Shown here piece by piece: positions 11,966 to 25,944 of a DNA stretch of 64,000 nt (its first letter is position 1; every line of letters begins with the position of its first letter). Location of the stretch: assembly GCA_023101725.1 (NCBI GenBank), contig JALJCO010012682.1, positions 558,001 through 622,000 on the forward strand, written 5' to 3'. The translations under genes were made by a program, and so were the position numbers. The notes under the pieces are model-generated. The model saw only the letters and a list, made by a program, of their open reading frames with translations, made no database searches and was not told the DNA's origin. Source of the stretch: Atherinomorus stipes (lineage: Eukaryota > Chordata > Actinopteri > Atheriniformes > Atherinidae).

Positions 11966-13794
11966 GAACGTTTCCCAGAATGGTCTGTAAAGCAACTGCT
12001 AATTCAGTTGAACTTTAACTTTTGTGCATGAAAATCACGTACAGTAGCAGCTTATTAATACCAGTTGAAGGCGGCCTTATGGTGAATTTAAGTTATTTAC
12101 AAGAACAAAACAAATTTTCCCTGTAGGAGGGTTTTCTATAACCTGGCAACTCAAAATAATGAACGACCCAGACCTGACCTATATTGATTATTTCACATGA
12201 GAAACATGACAAAGAATTGAGATTTGAATCAGTCTAGTGTCACATCAAATGTGTTTTGGTTACTTTCTAACACAGAGGTGGCAGCCAGACTGTTAAGGGG
12301 GGTGGACATACTGTATTGCTGGAGAGGGGACTGCACTGCTCTTATAAAGTTATATGGATGTTGTAAAATTGTCTGTTTTAATCAAAGTTTTTGCTAAAAC
12401 TAATAAGTTAAGTTCCCGAGTTTCTGATTTTAAAAAAATAGCTTGAAAACAAAAGTTAATACACTAAGTTTGAAAATGATTGGAGCTAAATTCAAAGATA
12501 AAACATTATTTAATGATAATGTGCTTGAAAAAGAGGATAAACTGTGTGTTAACACTTCAAAGGTCTGATTTGTGATACCACTGAGGGCATTGCTGTCCAA
12601 ATAGCTGGCTTGATATTTTGGAGGATTTGGTGAGGGAGGAGTCAGTGAGGAGCTCCAGCCAAGAGAGCACAAGAAAAGGAATGAGAAGAACTTAGGGTGG
12701 AAAACCTTTCTCAAGGGGAAAACCAAGAAAACATGCAAAACACATGACGAGTGGACCACAGGTGTTTCTTTTTCACTCCCGGTGCTTTCAGGTCGTCACA
12801 AAGTTCATACAGTTTGGGATTTAATCTAACAAAAAGCTTCAGCTATTTGACCTGTTACCATAAAGTTATCGTGTGAACACACACCACCTCAAAACTGATC
12901 ACATGACAAGCACATTGTGCAGAGTCCAGTTTACAAATGGTGGAGTGACACTTGAAATCTTGCTTTACTTTACTCTTGGGGGGTTTCCTGTTTGCAAAGC
13001 TAACGTAACATGACAGTCACGTGATCTGAAATCAAGCCAACAGTAAATGATGAGTTAAAATATAATTTTCTACTTTACAGTTTTGTTTATAAAGCTAGCT
13101 CTTCTGCAAGAGAGATTGAAAAAAAACCTGGCAACACAAAGGTGGCACTAACAGAGGGCTTATAACTTATTTAAATATCAATGCGTGGTCAGTTACAATG
13201 ATAAAACAATTGCTAACGTTGGGAAAAATGAACCATATGAGAAAATTACAAGAGTTTTCCTGAACTCACCGTAATATTCTAAACTGAAGTGTGCATGCAC
13301 TGGAAGGGATGTTAAAGATGATACCATATTGTTTACTACACAACGCCTCCTGTGTTCGGGTGTTTCTGTCTTACAATAGTGTATTTGTTGACAAACATTT
13401 TCCTCAAGTGTCATACCATGAAGTGGGTGACGACACCTCGGCGACCCCGGCCAGTTGTGGTCGTCATGCAGTTGGTTCAGCTCAGGCTGCACAATAGTGC
13501 CCTGTCATTAGCACACTGAAGGAGCTGTTTCGTTGCACAGCAATATCAGGCTCTCCCCAGCGCCCGCTGATTCCGTCTTTATGTTGGATGAGTGCAGCTG
13601 TGTGAGAAGCTCCCAGGATGTCTGTCACCGTGCGCACCGGGGCTCTGACCTGCGCCAATGTTTTGTATACAGCTTATTTAGCCTTGCCACCCTGATGCAA
13701 CAGTTTTCTATCAACTTTCTCATGCAGAGTCAGTTTTTTTTAACAGGCCTATCTGTGTTTTTCCTAGATTATATGGGAGTACAGCAAAAGCAGG

Positions 13795-16700
13795 ATGGAT
13801 TCTCACAGACTGAGCGCTTCTCCAGATGTGAGGATGCAGAAGGGATACATGATGCAGCACAGTCCCAAAGGCAGTCAGGACAACCTGTTCGGAGTGAGGG
13901 TGCTGGTTCAGGGCATCAAAGGTCAACCTTATGTGGTTCTGAACAGTTCTGGTCAGGAGAGCCACAAGGACATTTCTGTCATAACTCACCAGGCAGGGTA
14001 CAACCCAGGCATCGCTAGGAGGTCTGTGGAGTCTCCGTCAGAGGCACAGAAGGCTGGGAACTCCTCTGTGTTTCATTATCAGAAACACCCAGAGATCCTG
14101 AGACCTTATGACCCTGAAAGTAATAACCTAAACCTCAACACCCCTGCTCAAACTGCCTTAGCTCCTCGGCCTGGGCAGATACACACTGGCCTGCCATCTG
14201 AAAGAAACCATACTACTCATAAAGCCAAACCTAGGATCCCTCTGCCTGCTGATGGCTTACAAGTAGATCCAGCTGAGCTGCTCCAAAACAAGATACCTCC
14301 TTCAGGTGGACATGTTCCTGTACACTCCCCAAACGCAGTTGAAACAGACTCCATCATGTCCGTAGGGAAGCTAATAAGCCAGTTCAACAGCAGCTTACAG
14401 AGGGGCAGGGGTCCCAGGAAAAGGCTGGACCCGGAGGCATGCCGGCGCTCACGCAGCGTGGACAGCAGTCAAACCTCAGACTCCTCCTTGTCTTCGTCAT
14501 CTAGCAGAGCCTCATCTCTGAAGGGGAACGGATCCCAATCCTCCAGTGGGTTATATCCTCCTGGTTCAGCCAGGGCTCGACTCCTCGGTGGAGAAGTCAC
14601 TTTGACAAGTAAGGGGGAGGAGAGGCAGCAAAGCTCGTCGTTTAAAGAACAACACAGGAAAGAAACAGCATCACAACAAGCTGCAAAACCATCTCACAGG
14701 AGAGAAAAGACTTCCGTCTCTAAGCCATGTGCTGATCAGTCTGGTGAATCTGAAGAGAGAGACACACAGGTAGACAATCTTGTCTTGGGGCAAAGTTGAT
14801 TCTTTTAAAAGGGAATTCATTTAAAAAAGATACTAATTTGCTGTTTCTTAACCAGGTCACGCCTGATCTGCTAAAAGGACGACAAGAGCTCTTAGCAAAT
14901 CCAACTGAAGACACAACAAAGCAAATACTGTTCACTTTCCTGAAGGATGGGTAGGTGTCCCTCAGCTTTCTGAACCTCAAACTCAGGAGGACCTGATGCA
15001 ACATATGATTGCATCTGTGTCCACGTTTAGACAGCAGTCAGGACAACTCAAGTCTTGAGTTATGCTATAGTTATAGTTCAGTATATTGGGAGAATATGGA
15101 AGGTTTTATATGTTCAGTAAATATAAAGCAATCACAAGATGAGCTTAGCATAGAAATATTATTTGCGTTGCTTTTAAACATACAAACTGCAAACAAGGAA
15201 GAACAAATCTACTGTCATTGTGCAAATAGTTAAAATAAACGCCTTCCGTCTCCTTTAAAGTTCTCTCAATGACAAATTCAACAGCTTTTGTTCCATGTGT
15301 AAAAAACAAAAAACAGGACAGATACTGTATGAAAATAGCATTAAAGGGATTTTTCATTTAAAAACATTGCCCTGTTTATTTATTTATTGAGGAAAATAAG
15401 TTGAATTTACATTTTTTGATATGAAGAATCGTGCAGGAAGAGAAGTTGTCTCCCACTATGAAGATCAATGAGTCAATTCCCAACTCCGCCATAAACCAAA
15501 GAGTCCTCAATCAAGATATTGATCCTCAGCTCCAAAAGTTTATCTATTTGTGATTCTAATGATCTTCCCCTGTACAGAGGGCATATAAAGGGCTATATGA
15601 ATGTTTGTGTTAAGGCGTGAATGAGATTTGCATTCTGAAGATTCTTGATAAAACATTCTGATGTTAAAAAGCACCATTTGGACCATTCATCATATAAGAA
15701 AAAATCAGGATGTCAGCAAAAGTTACTAATGCTTAAAAGCTGCAAAAGATTAAAAAAAAAAAAAAAAAATTCTTTAAAAAGTTTTTCACTCATTCCACAG
15801 TCAGAAATTTGCTTTTACTGATGTGGTTGACATGATGTAGAGCAGTCAGAGTGAGGTTGCTGTTCCAGCTGTGTGTTGTCACACAGTAGTCAGGAATGCA
15901 GAGCATGAACATGTTTTCAGTGATAAAATAACTCCCTCACATGGAACATTTCAAACATCATCCCATGCCTTTTTATGACATGAAAAATATACTGATATAC
16001 AGTCGAGCTATTATCTGCCGCACACGTCAGACAAGCCAAAAAGAAATATTTCCTTTTCCACATACCAAAATGATAACATTGACAATGCTAAGAGATCTCA
16101 CACTGCAATGGACTGTTTTTACTTGGCAGCTGCTGAAATTAACCTCATAGTTACACCCTGTTTCTCTTCACGGGTCTTCCCGAGATTACTCTCAGTGTGG
16201 CTGTTAGCATGATTTCCTTTTCTTATTCTTGTCAGGACAACTGATGATGACTTTACTACGCAAAGAAAAGTCAGCTTGCTGATTGCAAGGATCAACAAGC
16301 TCAAATGGAGGACTGCTGAGAGTGTGGAGGAGGAGGAGAGAGTGAGATATCTGCCAGTCTTGACCACGGTTCAGTTAATGTTTTTGTCTTACCCTCACAA
16401 TGCTACTGTGTTGTTCACTGTTTATGTCTGTCTCTTCTCATATGCAGGTATATGTGACAGAGACAAAGCAGCTGCAAGAGCGACAAGTAGCTCTGGAAAA
16501 AGAAGTGTCTCAATTAAAGCAAAAACTGGAAATTGAGATAAAGGTGTGGTGCAATTCCCCATCCTGCTGATTCAGTGCAGAAAAACTCACTTCCTGTTTC
16601 TGCGATGAATGACGTTGCCTTCTGTTATTCTTTTGTTGTGCAGAATGAAATGACTTTAGCCAAGGCTTTTGAAAAGGCGAGGACCGAAAAGAAGAAACTT

Positions 16701-19700
16701 CAGGAGGATTTGACCAAAAGTCAGACAGAGATCAGTAAACTCAGGGACAAGCTGACTACGATTGAGGCAGAACTTCTGTCTACCAAAGAGGAGTAAGGAT
16801 GTGAACTTAAAAGTTTTAAAGTTTAAAAATAAAGTACTACTTAGTGGAAATACAGCAGCTGAAAGAGATGCAATTTTAACTTGAAGGCAGAAATTCCCCG
16901 ACCAACAACTTGTTTTTTAGATTAAGTACGGCAACAGCACAGTTATTCTGCTTATTCTTTTTCTCATCAAAAGTCTGATTGGAAGGGTTTTTTATTCCAC
17001 ACCTGCGTAATAAATATAAAACAGGACAAACGTCTGGTTGACCTAACATAGTAAGAATAATGGAAACAGCACGAGATACTGTAGTTGCCTGTTATTTGCT
17101 ATTTCATTTCCACTAATAAAAAACAAAACCTTTCCTGAGCTTGAACCAGCCAGATAGCCACATAGCTTTTATGTGTAATTCAAATCCGTTTTACATAGTG
17201 TGAGCCTTATAATTGCTGACATTTTGTTTTTTATTTATTTATTTATTTATTTTACAAAACCTGGTACAAAACCTGGCTAACTATCCAATTACACGCTTAT
17301 GAATAGCTTAGCAAATAGCTAAGCTAAGCTAACATCATGCTGTAAATAGCTTTATGCCACGATGCAAAAGCAAATATGTAAAAAATATTCTCAAATTTGG
17401 CAAAATTCTCCCTTTAAAGGAAAACAATTACAGAAAATTACAACTGTAGCCTATATTTTAATTCTGCTACACCACTCAATTAACTTTGCATAACTCACCA
17501 TTATGTGGCCCCTTTGTTCAGGAATTATTGTAAACAACCCAGTTTAAAGAACTAACAATTGAAAAAGAAAGTTTTCAGGGTAGTATGAAGAGTTCATTTA
17601 TGTCTCACACAGATTTAATCTACATATATTTGCCTAATTCTGTAAAAGTTTGGCCACATTTAGTAGTAAGTAGCACTTAGCAAAGGACATTGTGACATTT
17701 TCAAATGTATTGCAGAAAATAAGAAAAACCTCTAAATTATTCCTGTTTTTATTTGATCTGAGGCACTTGATCATGTCAGTAATCATTTAAGACCTCTTTA
17801 AATGATTTGTGTAGGGATCAAGGGCCTCAGATCAAATACAAATTTGTGCTCTACATGAAGAAAACAAGTTTGAATCCAAATATAACTGCATATCATGCAT
17901 TTTAACTCAGTGGTATGCTCCACTATGTTTAACTAAGCTCATACCATTTGGTTATTCAGGTGAATTTTGATCAGATTAATGTTGCTTCACTTATGGCAGA
18001 GAAAGATGCAACTGATTGGTGTTCAACTGTTAGTTCAAGTGTGCAGATATCTACGTTTCCCTCTATTTAGTCCTCTTAATCACGTCTTTATAGCTTTCAA
18101 GAGGAGTAAGCAAGGTTCTCTCAAAAATCTTAAATTTGGAGCTAAAATCCGTATTTTTGTCGTATTGCTAGGCTGACTCAGATGAAGACTGAGAAAGAAA
18201 GATCTAAGGCAGAGATGAAAGACCTTCAGCAGCAGCTCTCCGAGATGCATGATGAGTTGGACCAAGCTAAGAAGGGAGAGGTGATAAATACAGAGAAGGA
18301 AGTCCTTCTTCGGGTAAGTAAAACCACATGAACCAGAAAAATTTCCCAAATCAGCTGCAGATGGAAGTGCTTCTTAGCTGACCTGAGATTTTTGGGATTT
18401 GATGGATGCTTTTCAGGATTTGGCTCAGCTGCGGATGGACTTTCAGGAGATGCTACAGGTGAAAGAGGAGCAAGAGGAGGTGTTGCACCACACAGAAAGG
18501 GAGCTCACTGCCCTGAAAGGGGCCCTTAAAGAGGAGGTGGAGACCCATGATAACTACATGGCTGCTCTGAAGGAAGAATATGAACAGGAGCTTCAGAAAC
18601 TGCTAAGAGATTTGGAGCTTGCTAAAGAGGTAAATGGAAAAATCTGCTCTAGTTTTAAACTGTCATAATGTGTTTTGTTTTGTTTTGTCTTTGATCATTT
18701 GCTTGTCCATCCTGTCTCCTAGAGCAGTGCTCTGCTGGGTCAGGAGAAGGTTGAGGCAGAGGAGGAAAAAGGCGCAGCTAAGATCCAGCTAAAGGAGCTG
18801 AGCCAGGAGAGAGATCAGCTGAGAGGAAGGGTGCGAGAGCTCAACAACAAGGTGGATCAACTGAGTCAGGCAATCCAGGAATCTAAAACCACAGAGAGAC
18901 TGATGGAGCAGAAAGTGAAGCAGCTGGAGGTGGGGATGGAGAGAGAAACACCAGCAAAATATCGGATTTCTGGTTGTTTTGTGATGTTTTCAGTCAGAAT
19001 TTATTTCTCAGATGACATTGTTTTCTCTCATCTTCTTTGTTCCTCTTCTTCCTCAGAGAGAAAAGCAGCAGGTGGAGGAGATGTTGAAGGATGTGAGGAG
19101 AAGCGAGGAGGAGATGTCCCAGTCTAACCAGTCTTTGCTTTCTCGCTTGGAGGATGTGCAGGTAATAAGACCCGATGGTGCATCATATTGCAGGCCTACG
19201 ATCTGGCTTTGGAAACTCATATTTCATTCTATTTTCAGAGTAAGCTCACAAAACTAAACCATGAGCACAGAGAGCTGAAAGAGAAGCTCAAGGAAGAGAG
19301 GAGACAAATCGAGGAGCTGTGGAAAACAAAAACTGAACTGGAGGACGAGAGGAGGATGCAGGACAGAGCCATGGAGCAACTGCAGAGGAAGGTGAGAGGT
19401 TGAAAATTTCTTTTCATTCTTCTGAGGGAATTCTGCAGATTTCTGGATCTAAATGAGGCCTGACGGTCTGTTTTCTTTAACAGACATTCAGACATGAGAT
19501 CAGCAGAAACAGCAGATCATTTGTATGCTTACACAGCTCCTTTAATCCCTCATGTCCATGTATCCATAGACTTATCTGAACTCTCTGCTTATCTGCCTGG
19601 CCAGATGAATAACATTTTGGAGGAGTGCGAGGCGTCTACAGATGTTCTTCAGAACCAGGTCGATGAGGCCAAAGAGAGGAGTCAGAGGGAGTTGGCTGAG

Positions 19701-22700
19701 CTGAGGAGGCAGCTGCAGGAAAAGGGAGCAGAGCTGGAGAAATCCAGACAGGCAGCCAAAAAATTGCAGGAAGAGGTGTGGTACTCATCGTCTCCGATTC
19801 AGAGGCAAAAAGTTTCAGTTGTCTCAGACACTCAAAAAATATTAAGTCCCCCAGGGGTTTGAAAAAACATTTTTCATTCATTATTATTTATGATATCTAT
19901 GGTAAAGGGGTCTCTAACCAAATGTTTTTGAAGAGTTGTGAAATGTGTGTTAAGATGAGATGAAATGAAAATTATCCATGGAGAGCACCGAATTTAACTG
20001 GCTGATTCACCATTTCTGGACATCAGTATTTGCAACTTGATCTACTTGTTTGATTTCTGGTGTGTTCGCTGGCCAGCTGCTTCCTCTGGAGGAGGATCTG
20101 CAGAGGTGTCGCAGGGAGCAGCAGGAGGCCCAGATGAGGGGGCGGCAGCTAGAGCAGAGGGTGGAGGAGCTGGAGGAGAGGAACGCAGCTGTGGCAGACG
20201 AGCGAGAGCGGCAAGTCAAACTCATGGAGGTATTAGAATTAAATGAACATTAGTAATGATATAAACATGAATATAGTGGTAAAAAACAGAGATGGAATTA
20301 AATGATCAAACACTGCTGCAGTGTTTTTTTTCTGATGTTTTTTAGATTAATTTCTGACAGAAAACCACAAAGAAAACTCAAAACAACATGCTAAAAATTT
20401 TAAAACATTTACTGTAATACATGGTTTCACTTTATGAAATTAAAGAACACATGTTTAATATTGTTAAAATGTATGTCTCTTATAATCTATTATGGGTTCT
20501 TGCAGAGTGATTTGTATACAGATAAATTAACACTTAACTATGGTGTAATTTAATCATTAGCTATTTATGTATTGCTAATATATAAATGCTTAGACAGATG
20601 TACTAAGAACTAAGAGTTATACAACATTCACTTTAGGTGTGATTGTCTTTTTGTTCCTATTATTATGCATATTGTCAGTATCCTAAAAACAGAAAGAGAG
20701 CCATCCTTTCTGCTTTCTGTAGTTTTTAAAGATAAGCCTAAAACCAAATGATACAACATACATCTAAGCTCACTGATAATCTAATCCTTCAGTTGACTGC
20801 TGAAGATAAAAATGTATCCACAGTGGCATTATGAGATTTTTCAGTGATAGCAATGATGGTCCCCAGGAACACACTCTCTGGACCACACATGCACACAGTC
20901 TTTAGTTAATAAAAATGAGTAAAAGAGCTTTAGTTTGATCATATTGGACAGTATTACAAACTGAATACATGTATATGGGGGAAAGAAGAAACAAAGAAAC
21001 ATAAAACAGACTTCAAGACAACTCAGTGGAAAAGTTGTGCAGACCTTTCAGGTTCTGTATATGTGACATTAACCGTTTAACAAGCCATTCCATAATTTGA
21101 CTCCTTTTACTGAATGTATTTTGTGTTTTTTCCAAAGTCAATGCTGGCTCTCTCTAAATGAAAACAATCTCTAAATTCTGATTAGAAGTACATGCTTCAC
21201 TGCTTAATTGCGGGATTTCAAAGCATTTGATTTAATTAACGGTGCATTGGTAGGTTGGTAATATTCTGACCGACTTATAATTTTTATGGCACTGTTCTCA
21301 ACCATTTAATTTGGGCTGGTTTTATAAGCATTTGTCCATTTCATCAGACAACAATTAGCCTACAGACAGTCCTTTTCATTTAATATTACTGTTTTTGATT
21401 GTTCACATACAGTAAAATTATTTATTTAGGACTTGATTTCCGCTCCACTTGGTTATGAAGTTGTTCTGCAATTAAAACAAATTAAAGTTATGGCTGATGG
21501 ATGTTATAGAGTTCATCCAGCAAGTAGCCCATCTGTCAGATTTAACATAATTCATTTGTACTCGCTGATCTCTATCATAATATGTAAAACCTCAAGACAT
21601 TATCCTTCTTTGTTTTCAAGTGTTTATCTGTGCAGATACCTGCCTCTTACCTGTTCCTGTGAACTTTAACGGTGCTGGAAACAATGTCTCACAGCTCAGC
21701 ACTGTTTGTTCTGCTGATGACAAAACATTACACAACTGCATACTCACTGTTGACACTGGCTATCAGCTGAGGAAGCCCATGTTTACTGTGAAAAGTTATC
21801 AGACCTGTCTGGGTGTTCTCAGATATCCTCTTTCTCCCCACCAAGAGGGGGGGAGTATTATGCATACTGACAATATGCATAATACTGCATATTGTCAGTA
21901 TTATGCATACTGACAATATGCATAATAATAGGAACAAAAAGACAATCACACCTAAAGTGACTTTCCTGTCACTCACTGCAACAGAAAGTGAAGGATAATA
22001 TGAAGATGTTTAATTGCCTCGCCAGTATTTCTCTTTGTAGTTTTTTGTACACACTTACCTGGCTTATAGTCTTTCTGTAATAATTAGGTTTAGTTTTGAA
22101 ACCACAACCTCATCATGTCCTTTGTGTTAGTAAACAGCGTGTAATACCATATGATATTCTTCATGTGCTCCTCTCCTCTCAGGGACGTATTGGTCAGCTC
22201 GAAGAAGATCTTAGTGATGAGCGCAGCGGTGCTGACCGTCTGATGGAGCGCCTAGACAAAACCAAAGAACAGGCAGGTTCACTCTTTCCAGGTCTTGTTG
22301 CTCTCATTTGGAGTTTGCCAACACTCATAAATTCCCCGTCTCAGTCACATAATTATTGTGTGTCTCCATTATGAAGCTCATTTGTTTTCATCACAAACAG
22401 ATGGAGGGAAAAGTGGTCAGATTTCCCCTCAGACAATACGAGCTGCTGATTGTTGTGAAACTTTTTTTTTTGTCTTTCTATTGAGTTGGAACTCACTGTG
22501 AATGACTTTATCAATGAAGCTTCAGCTCTGATGTTATTAGGACAGACTCACATCCTCAGTGTCCATGTAAAGTAGGCCACCATTCTTTGGAACAAAGCAG
22601 TCCAGATTAATTGACACAAAACATGGTTTTGTGTGCAGCGGAGAGACAAAAAAAAAAAGAAAAGCCATTCACATTCCCTCCACTGGGCCTCTGGATGTTA

Positions 22701-25273
22701 TTAGCGACGAGAATCCTCAGATCTGATGTGACTGCTCAAACCAGACATTATTTCCTGTGGAGTTAGGAGTTGAGCTGAACATGTTAGGTCTGCTCTTTGT
22801 AGTAATAAGCAGCCATGTTTCCAGTCAACATATAGGGGAAAGCATATCAGCAGCTTGTGTCCATTTAGCTTTGCGGTTAGAAGTTGGCACTAAAGAGCAG
22901 TTTAATGTCCACGTCATACTTAAACTTACTAATTAACATGGCTTGAAGCTAAAATCAGCGCTTACCTCTGGTTTGTGTCACAGGTGGACCAGATGAGGAG
23001 TGAACTGTTGCAGGAGCGAGCAGTCAGGCAGGACCTGGAGTGTGACAAGATGAGCCTGGAGAGACAGGTAATGATCCCTGCTGTAACACTGGACAACAAA
23101 GCAGAGGCCACTCAGCCAGTGTGACTGGTGTTCGTGCATCCTTTGACCATGCTCTGCCTCTCTGCCAAGTCACATTAAAGTCATCCAGTCCGTTTTTTCT
23201 AGGTCTCCCTAACAAACAACGAGACAAAACAAACAAAATGTATGTCTACTAAAGTCAAGCCTTGGCAGAGGAATCATTTCTAGGCAAAAAAGTTCAATCC
23301 CAGAGGCCACCATTCAACAGAGATCTGGTTTATTATGTTTTCATGCCTTTTGTCTTCTTTTCATATGTTTTTTTTTAAATACCCCTCATTTTAATGCCCT
23401 TATTAAGCATTGTTCACATTGCTTATTATTTTAATTTCATTATTTATCATATTGATAATACATTTATATCAGGGATGCACCAATCCTGCACAAGGGAAAT
23501 AGCTTTTTGATTCAGGTGTGTTGAAGGGGGTGTGCTCAAAAAATTGCAGTATGGTAGCTCTCGAGGGCTGGACTTTGCACCCCTTATTTATACTGTATTA
23601 TGGGAGGTGGCCCTGTAGCCTAGTGGTTACAGAGGTATGAGGGACCTGGGTTTAAGTCCCTGTTGTGAACCACTGATGGCCACAAAGTGAGACCCTTAAC
23701 CTCCAGCTGCTTCCCCACTGCTCACAGGTAACTACTAGAAATGGGTAAAATGCTGAGCCTAATTTCCCAATTTGGACTAATAGATTAAATATTATTCATG
23801 TATCACAGCTCCATATCAGCCTCGTACTGCACCTCATCCTCACATTGGTGAACAGAGTTTGTTAGCCTCTTAAAAATGCTAATCAAATCTAGCATGCTAG
23901 TCACTTAGGCAGAATTCATCCATGATCTGCCCGGTGATTTGGAATTGAAGCGATAGTTGCACAGCTACTTTGATCAGGTGGTGTCTTCACTGCAACTTGC
24001 AAAGTTGACCTTTTATTAACTTTCCTCGAATACAGACACAAGCAAAGTGAAGCAACAAGCCCACGGTTCTGTTTTACAGCCCACAACTTCACCTCATTCA
24101 AAGTGAAAAAGATTCATGCATTGCATTAGTTGATAGTTTCTTGTGCCATTACTGCTCCTGTTCCCAGTCAAATTAACTTTATTTGTTGAGCACAACAGTC
24201 AAAACAGTTAGAGATGTTTCCTCAGAGTCCAGGACCCCATGTCCCAACAGCACCCACTGCAGTGATCATTTGCTCTGGTGTTCTTGCATGACAGTTAGCA
24301 AATGGCTTGTAAATAAAAAGCAAAGCTGTATAGCGCAATAAAAGATCAGTAATTCATATTTTGTGTTTTATTTCCTCTGTCAGAATAAAGATCTGAAGAG
24401 CAGAGTGACTCATCTGGAAGGATCACAGAAGACCAACCAGGATTCAATCGTCTCCAGGCTGAGCAGCCGCATCCAGGAGCTGGAGGAGAGGCTGCAAGGA
24501 GAGGAGAGGTGAGATTTGATAACTAGTTTTTTTTTTTTTTACATCGAAATATTTGTTTGTGTCATTGTATGGTAATATTTAGAAGGCAATTTGGATAAAA
24601 GCTTAGATAATTCCTGATGATTGTTAAGGCTGAACCCAGTTTTCTCACTTTCGCCATGGTTGTAAAAGTGAGAGTATCTCACCTAAACACAGGGTGCAGG
24701 AAGCCTGTGACCTCTTAGTGCTTTTTTCCCCTTTTTCTCAGGGATAACAACAACCTGCAACAAGTAAATCGCAAACTGGAGCGCAAAGTCAAGGAGATGA
24801 AGATGCAGGCAGATGAGGAACGCATCAGCCTGCAGAGCCAGACAGACCAGGTACGCACACATAGAAAACAAATACATCAAGAAGCTCAGAGCATGAAACA
24901 TGACTCATCATTAACAATCTGTCTCATACTGGTGGACTTGGCAGTTGGCTCAGAGGCTGAAAACGGCAAAAAGGCAAATGGATGAGGCAGAGGAGGAGAT
25001 TGAGCGCCTGGAGCACGCTAAAAAAAGAAACTGCAGAGAGAAGTGGATGAGCAGATGGAGGCCAACGAGCAGCTTCATGGCCAACTAAGTGCTCTGCGGA
25101 ATGAGATGAGGTGACTCTCTTCTTTTAATGCAGTGTCACAGTAGATATTTCTGTGTAAGTCTTAAAAGTAAATATGACTTTTTTGTCTTCTCAGGCGTAG
25201 GAAGAAATCCCCTCCTGTCATCAAGGTAGTGGAGGACGGCATGAATGACATGGATGACTTTGGTTCTGACTGA
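13795..25273 (+). CDS. cgnl1: Paracingulin (cingulin-like 1), junctional coiled-coil protein; one exon frame-broken
   Basis: Cytoplasmic adaptor of tight and adherens junctions that links to ZO-1, actin/microtubules and Rho-GTPase regulators (family knowledge). Exons: 13795-14769, 14856-14950, 16236-16341, 16448-16543, 16644-16792, 18172-18313, 18417-18629, 18723-18929, 19057-19161, 19239-19391, 19605-19775, 20077-20229, 22183-22272, 22984-23067, 24384-24508, 24742-24850, 24945-25110, 25195-25273. The head has [19 protein letters not shown] and [13 protein letters not shown], the latter CGNL1-like rather than CGN-like. From about residue 360 the protein is coiled coil, with the family signatures [34 protein letters not shown] and [10 protein letters not shown]. 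The tail ends [10 protein letters not shown]. Length is about 1,070 residues, shorter than human because of a shorter head. Start: ATG with A at -3 and G at +4. The exon 24945-25110 is out of phase by one base at an A7 run (25020-25026). The intron after 22272 has a GC donor. Confidence 0.93.
20629..21959. repeat. 53-bp perfect inverted repeat with palindromic core, cgnl1 intron
   Basis: 20629-20681 and 21907-21959 are exact reverse complements (start CACTTTAGGTGTGATTGTCT). Immediately left of the right arm, 21857-21935, the word ATGCATACTGACAATATGCAT alternates in both senses. No transposase is seen in the 1.2 kb between. Could be a fold-back element or an inversion product. Confidence 0.8.
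23597..23720 (+). mobile_element. tRNA-headed SINE
   Basis: TAGCCTAGTGGTTA (A-box-like) is followed by GGGTTTAAGTCCC (B-box-like), then the fish SINE body words GACCCTTAACCTCCAGCTGC. Intronic in cgnl1. Confidence 0.6.
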
Positions 25274-25320
25274 TGACTAGCCTGTGATCTGATAAAACGA
25301 ATTAACAAATTTCTGGATTT

Positions 25321-25568
25321 AATAAAGCAATATTGGGCCTACTGTGAAGATGTTAAACATGATGAAATTAACAACTCAGGGGTGACTTTTCCAGTTTGAC
25401 TTATGTGGCATCTTGCCAACACTGACCTCTTGTGGCAATATTTATAACTACATCAGCAGTAGCTTTATTTGCTCATATTGATTTGTGTTTTGTTTTTAGA
25501 AATTATTCTGCAACTGTGTGAATTATGTTGGTATTAACATGTAATATTATATAACAAAATGTAATAAA
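25321..25568 (+). terminator. cgnl1: cgnl1 poly(A) signals
   Basis: AATAAA at 25321-25326 and again at 25563-25568, the latter followed by an A tract. The cgnl1 3' UTR therefore ends around 25345 or 25585, less than 500 bp before the aqp9 start codon. Confidence 0.6.
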
Positions 25569-25774
25569 AGGCCTTAAAAAAAAAAAAAACTTGGCCGCTT
25601 CAAGAAACTCTGAAAACTGAAATAAATGCATGTGTGTGATGTTTCTGCAGACTTCAGAGTTTGATTTTAACCACAAACGCAATTTACAAAAACAGAAAAA
25701 AAGTGTTTTGACATTTGCATGTAAATGAGATACAATACAGAGCTCATCTGTCAGTCATCTTATTTGGCATCTGC

Positions 25775-25781
25775 TATAAAA
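25775..25781 (+). promoter_or_regulatory. aqp9: candidate TATA box of aqp9
   Basis: TATAAAA, 170 bp upstream of the aqp9 ATG and just after the end of cgnl1. Predicts a start near 25805. An out-of-frame ATG at 25842 would then lie in the leader. Confidence 0.4.
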
Positions 25782-25944
25782 CTTGTTCATGAAGCAGAGG
25801 TAGAAAGTGAGCTGTTCCAACAGATCAATAGATTGTGCTGAATGGCTGCAGCCGTGCAGAGGTGGAGATCCAACTCTGACCAGCTCCAGAGGTTCTCACA
25901 GCTGGACGCTGACACAGTTTTAACATTTACTGGCACGGCAATAC

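Noticed and set aside
12430..12759. 109-codon minus-strand ORF in cgnl1 intron 1
   Set aside because: Ser/Leu/Phe-rich, no recognisable domain, inside an intron, no splice partners; chance ORF in AT-rich DNA.
13533..14018. 161-codon plus-strand ORF overlapping the first cgnl1 coding exon
   Set aside because: Alternative frame of the real exon; crosses the acceptor at 13766 and has no homology. The GC-rich part near 13530-13640 might be an alternative promoter, but there is no evidence for it.
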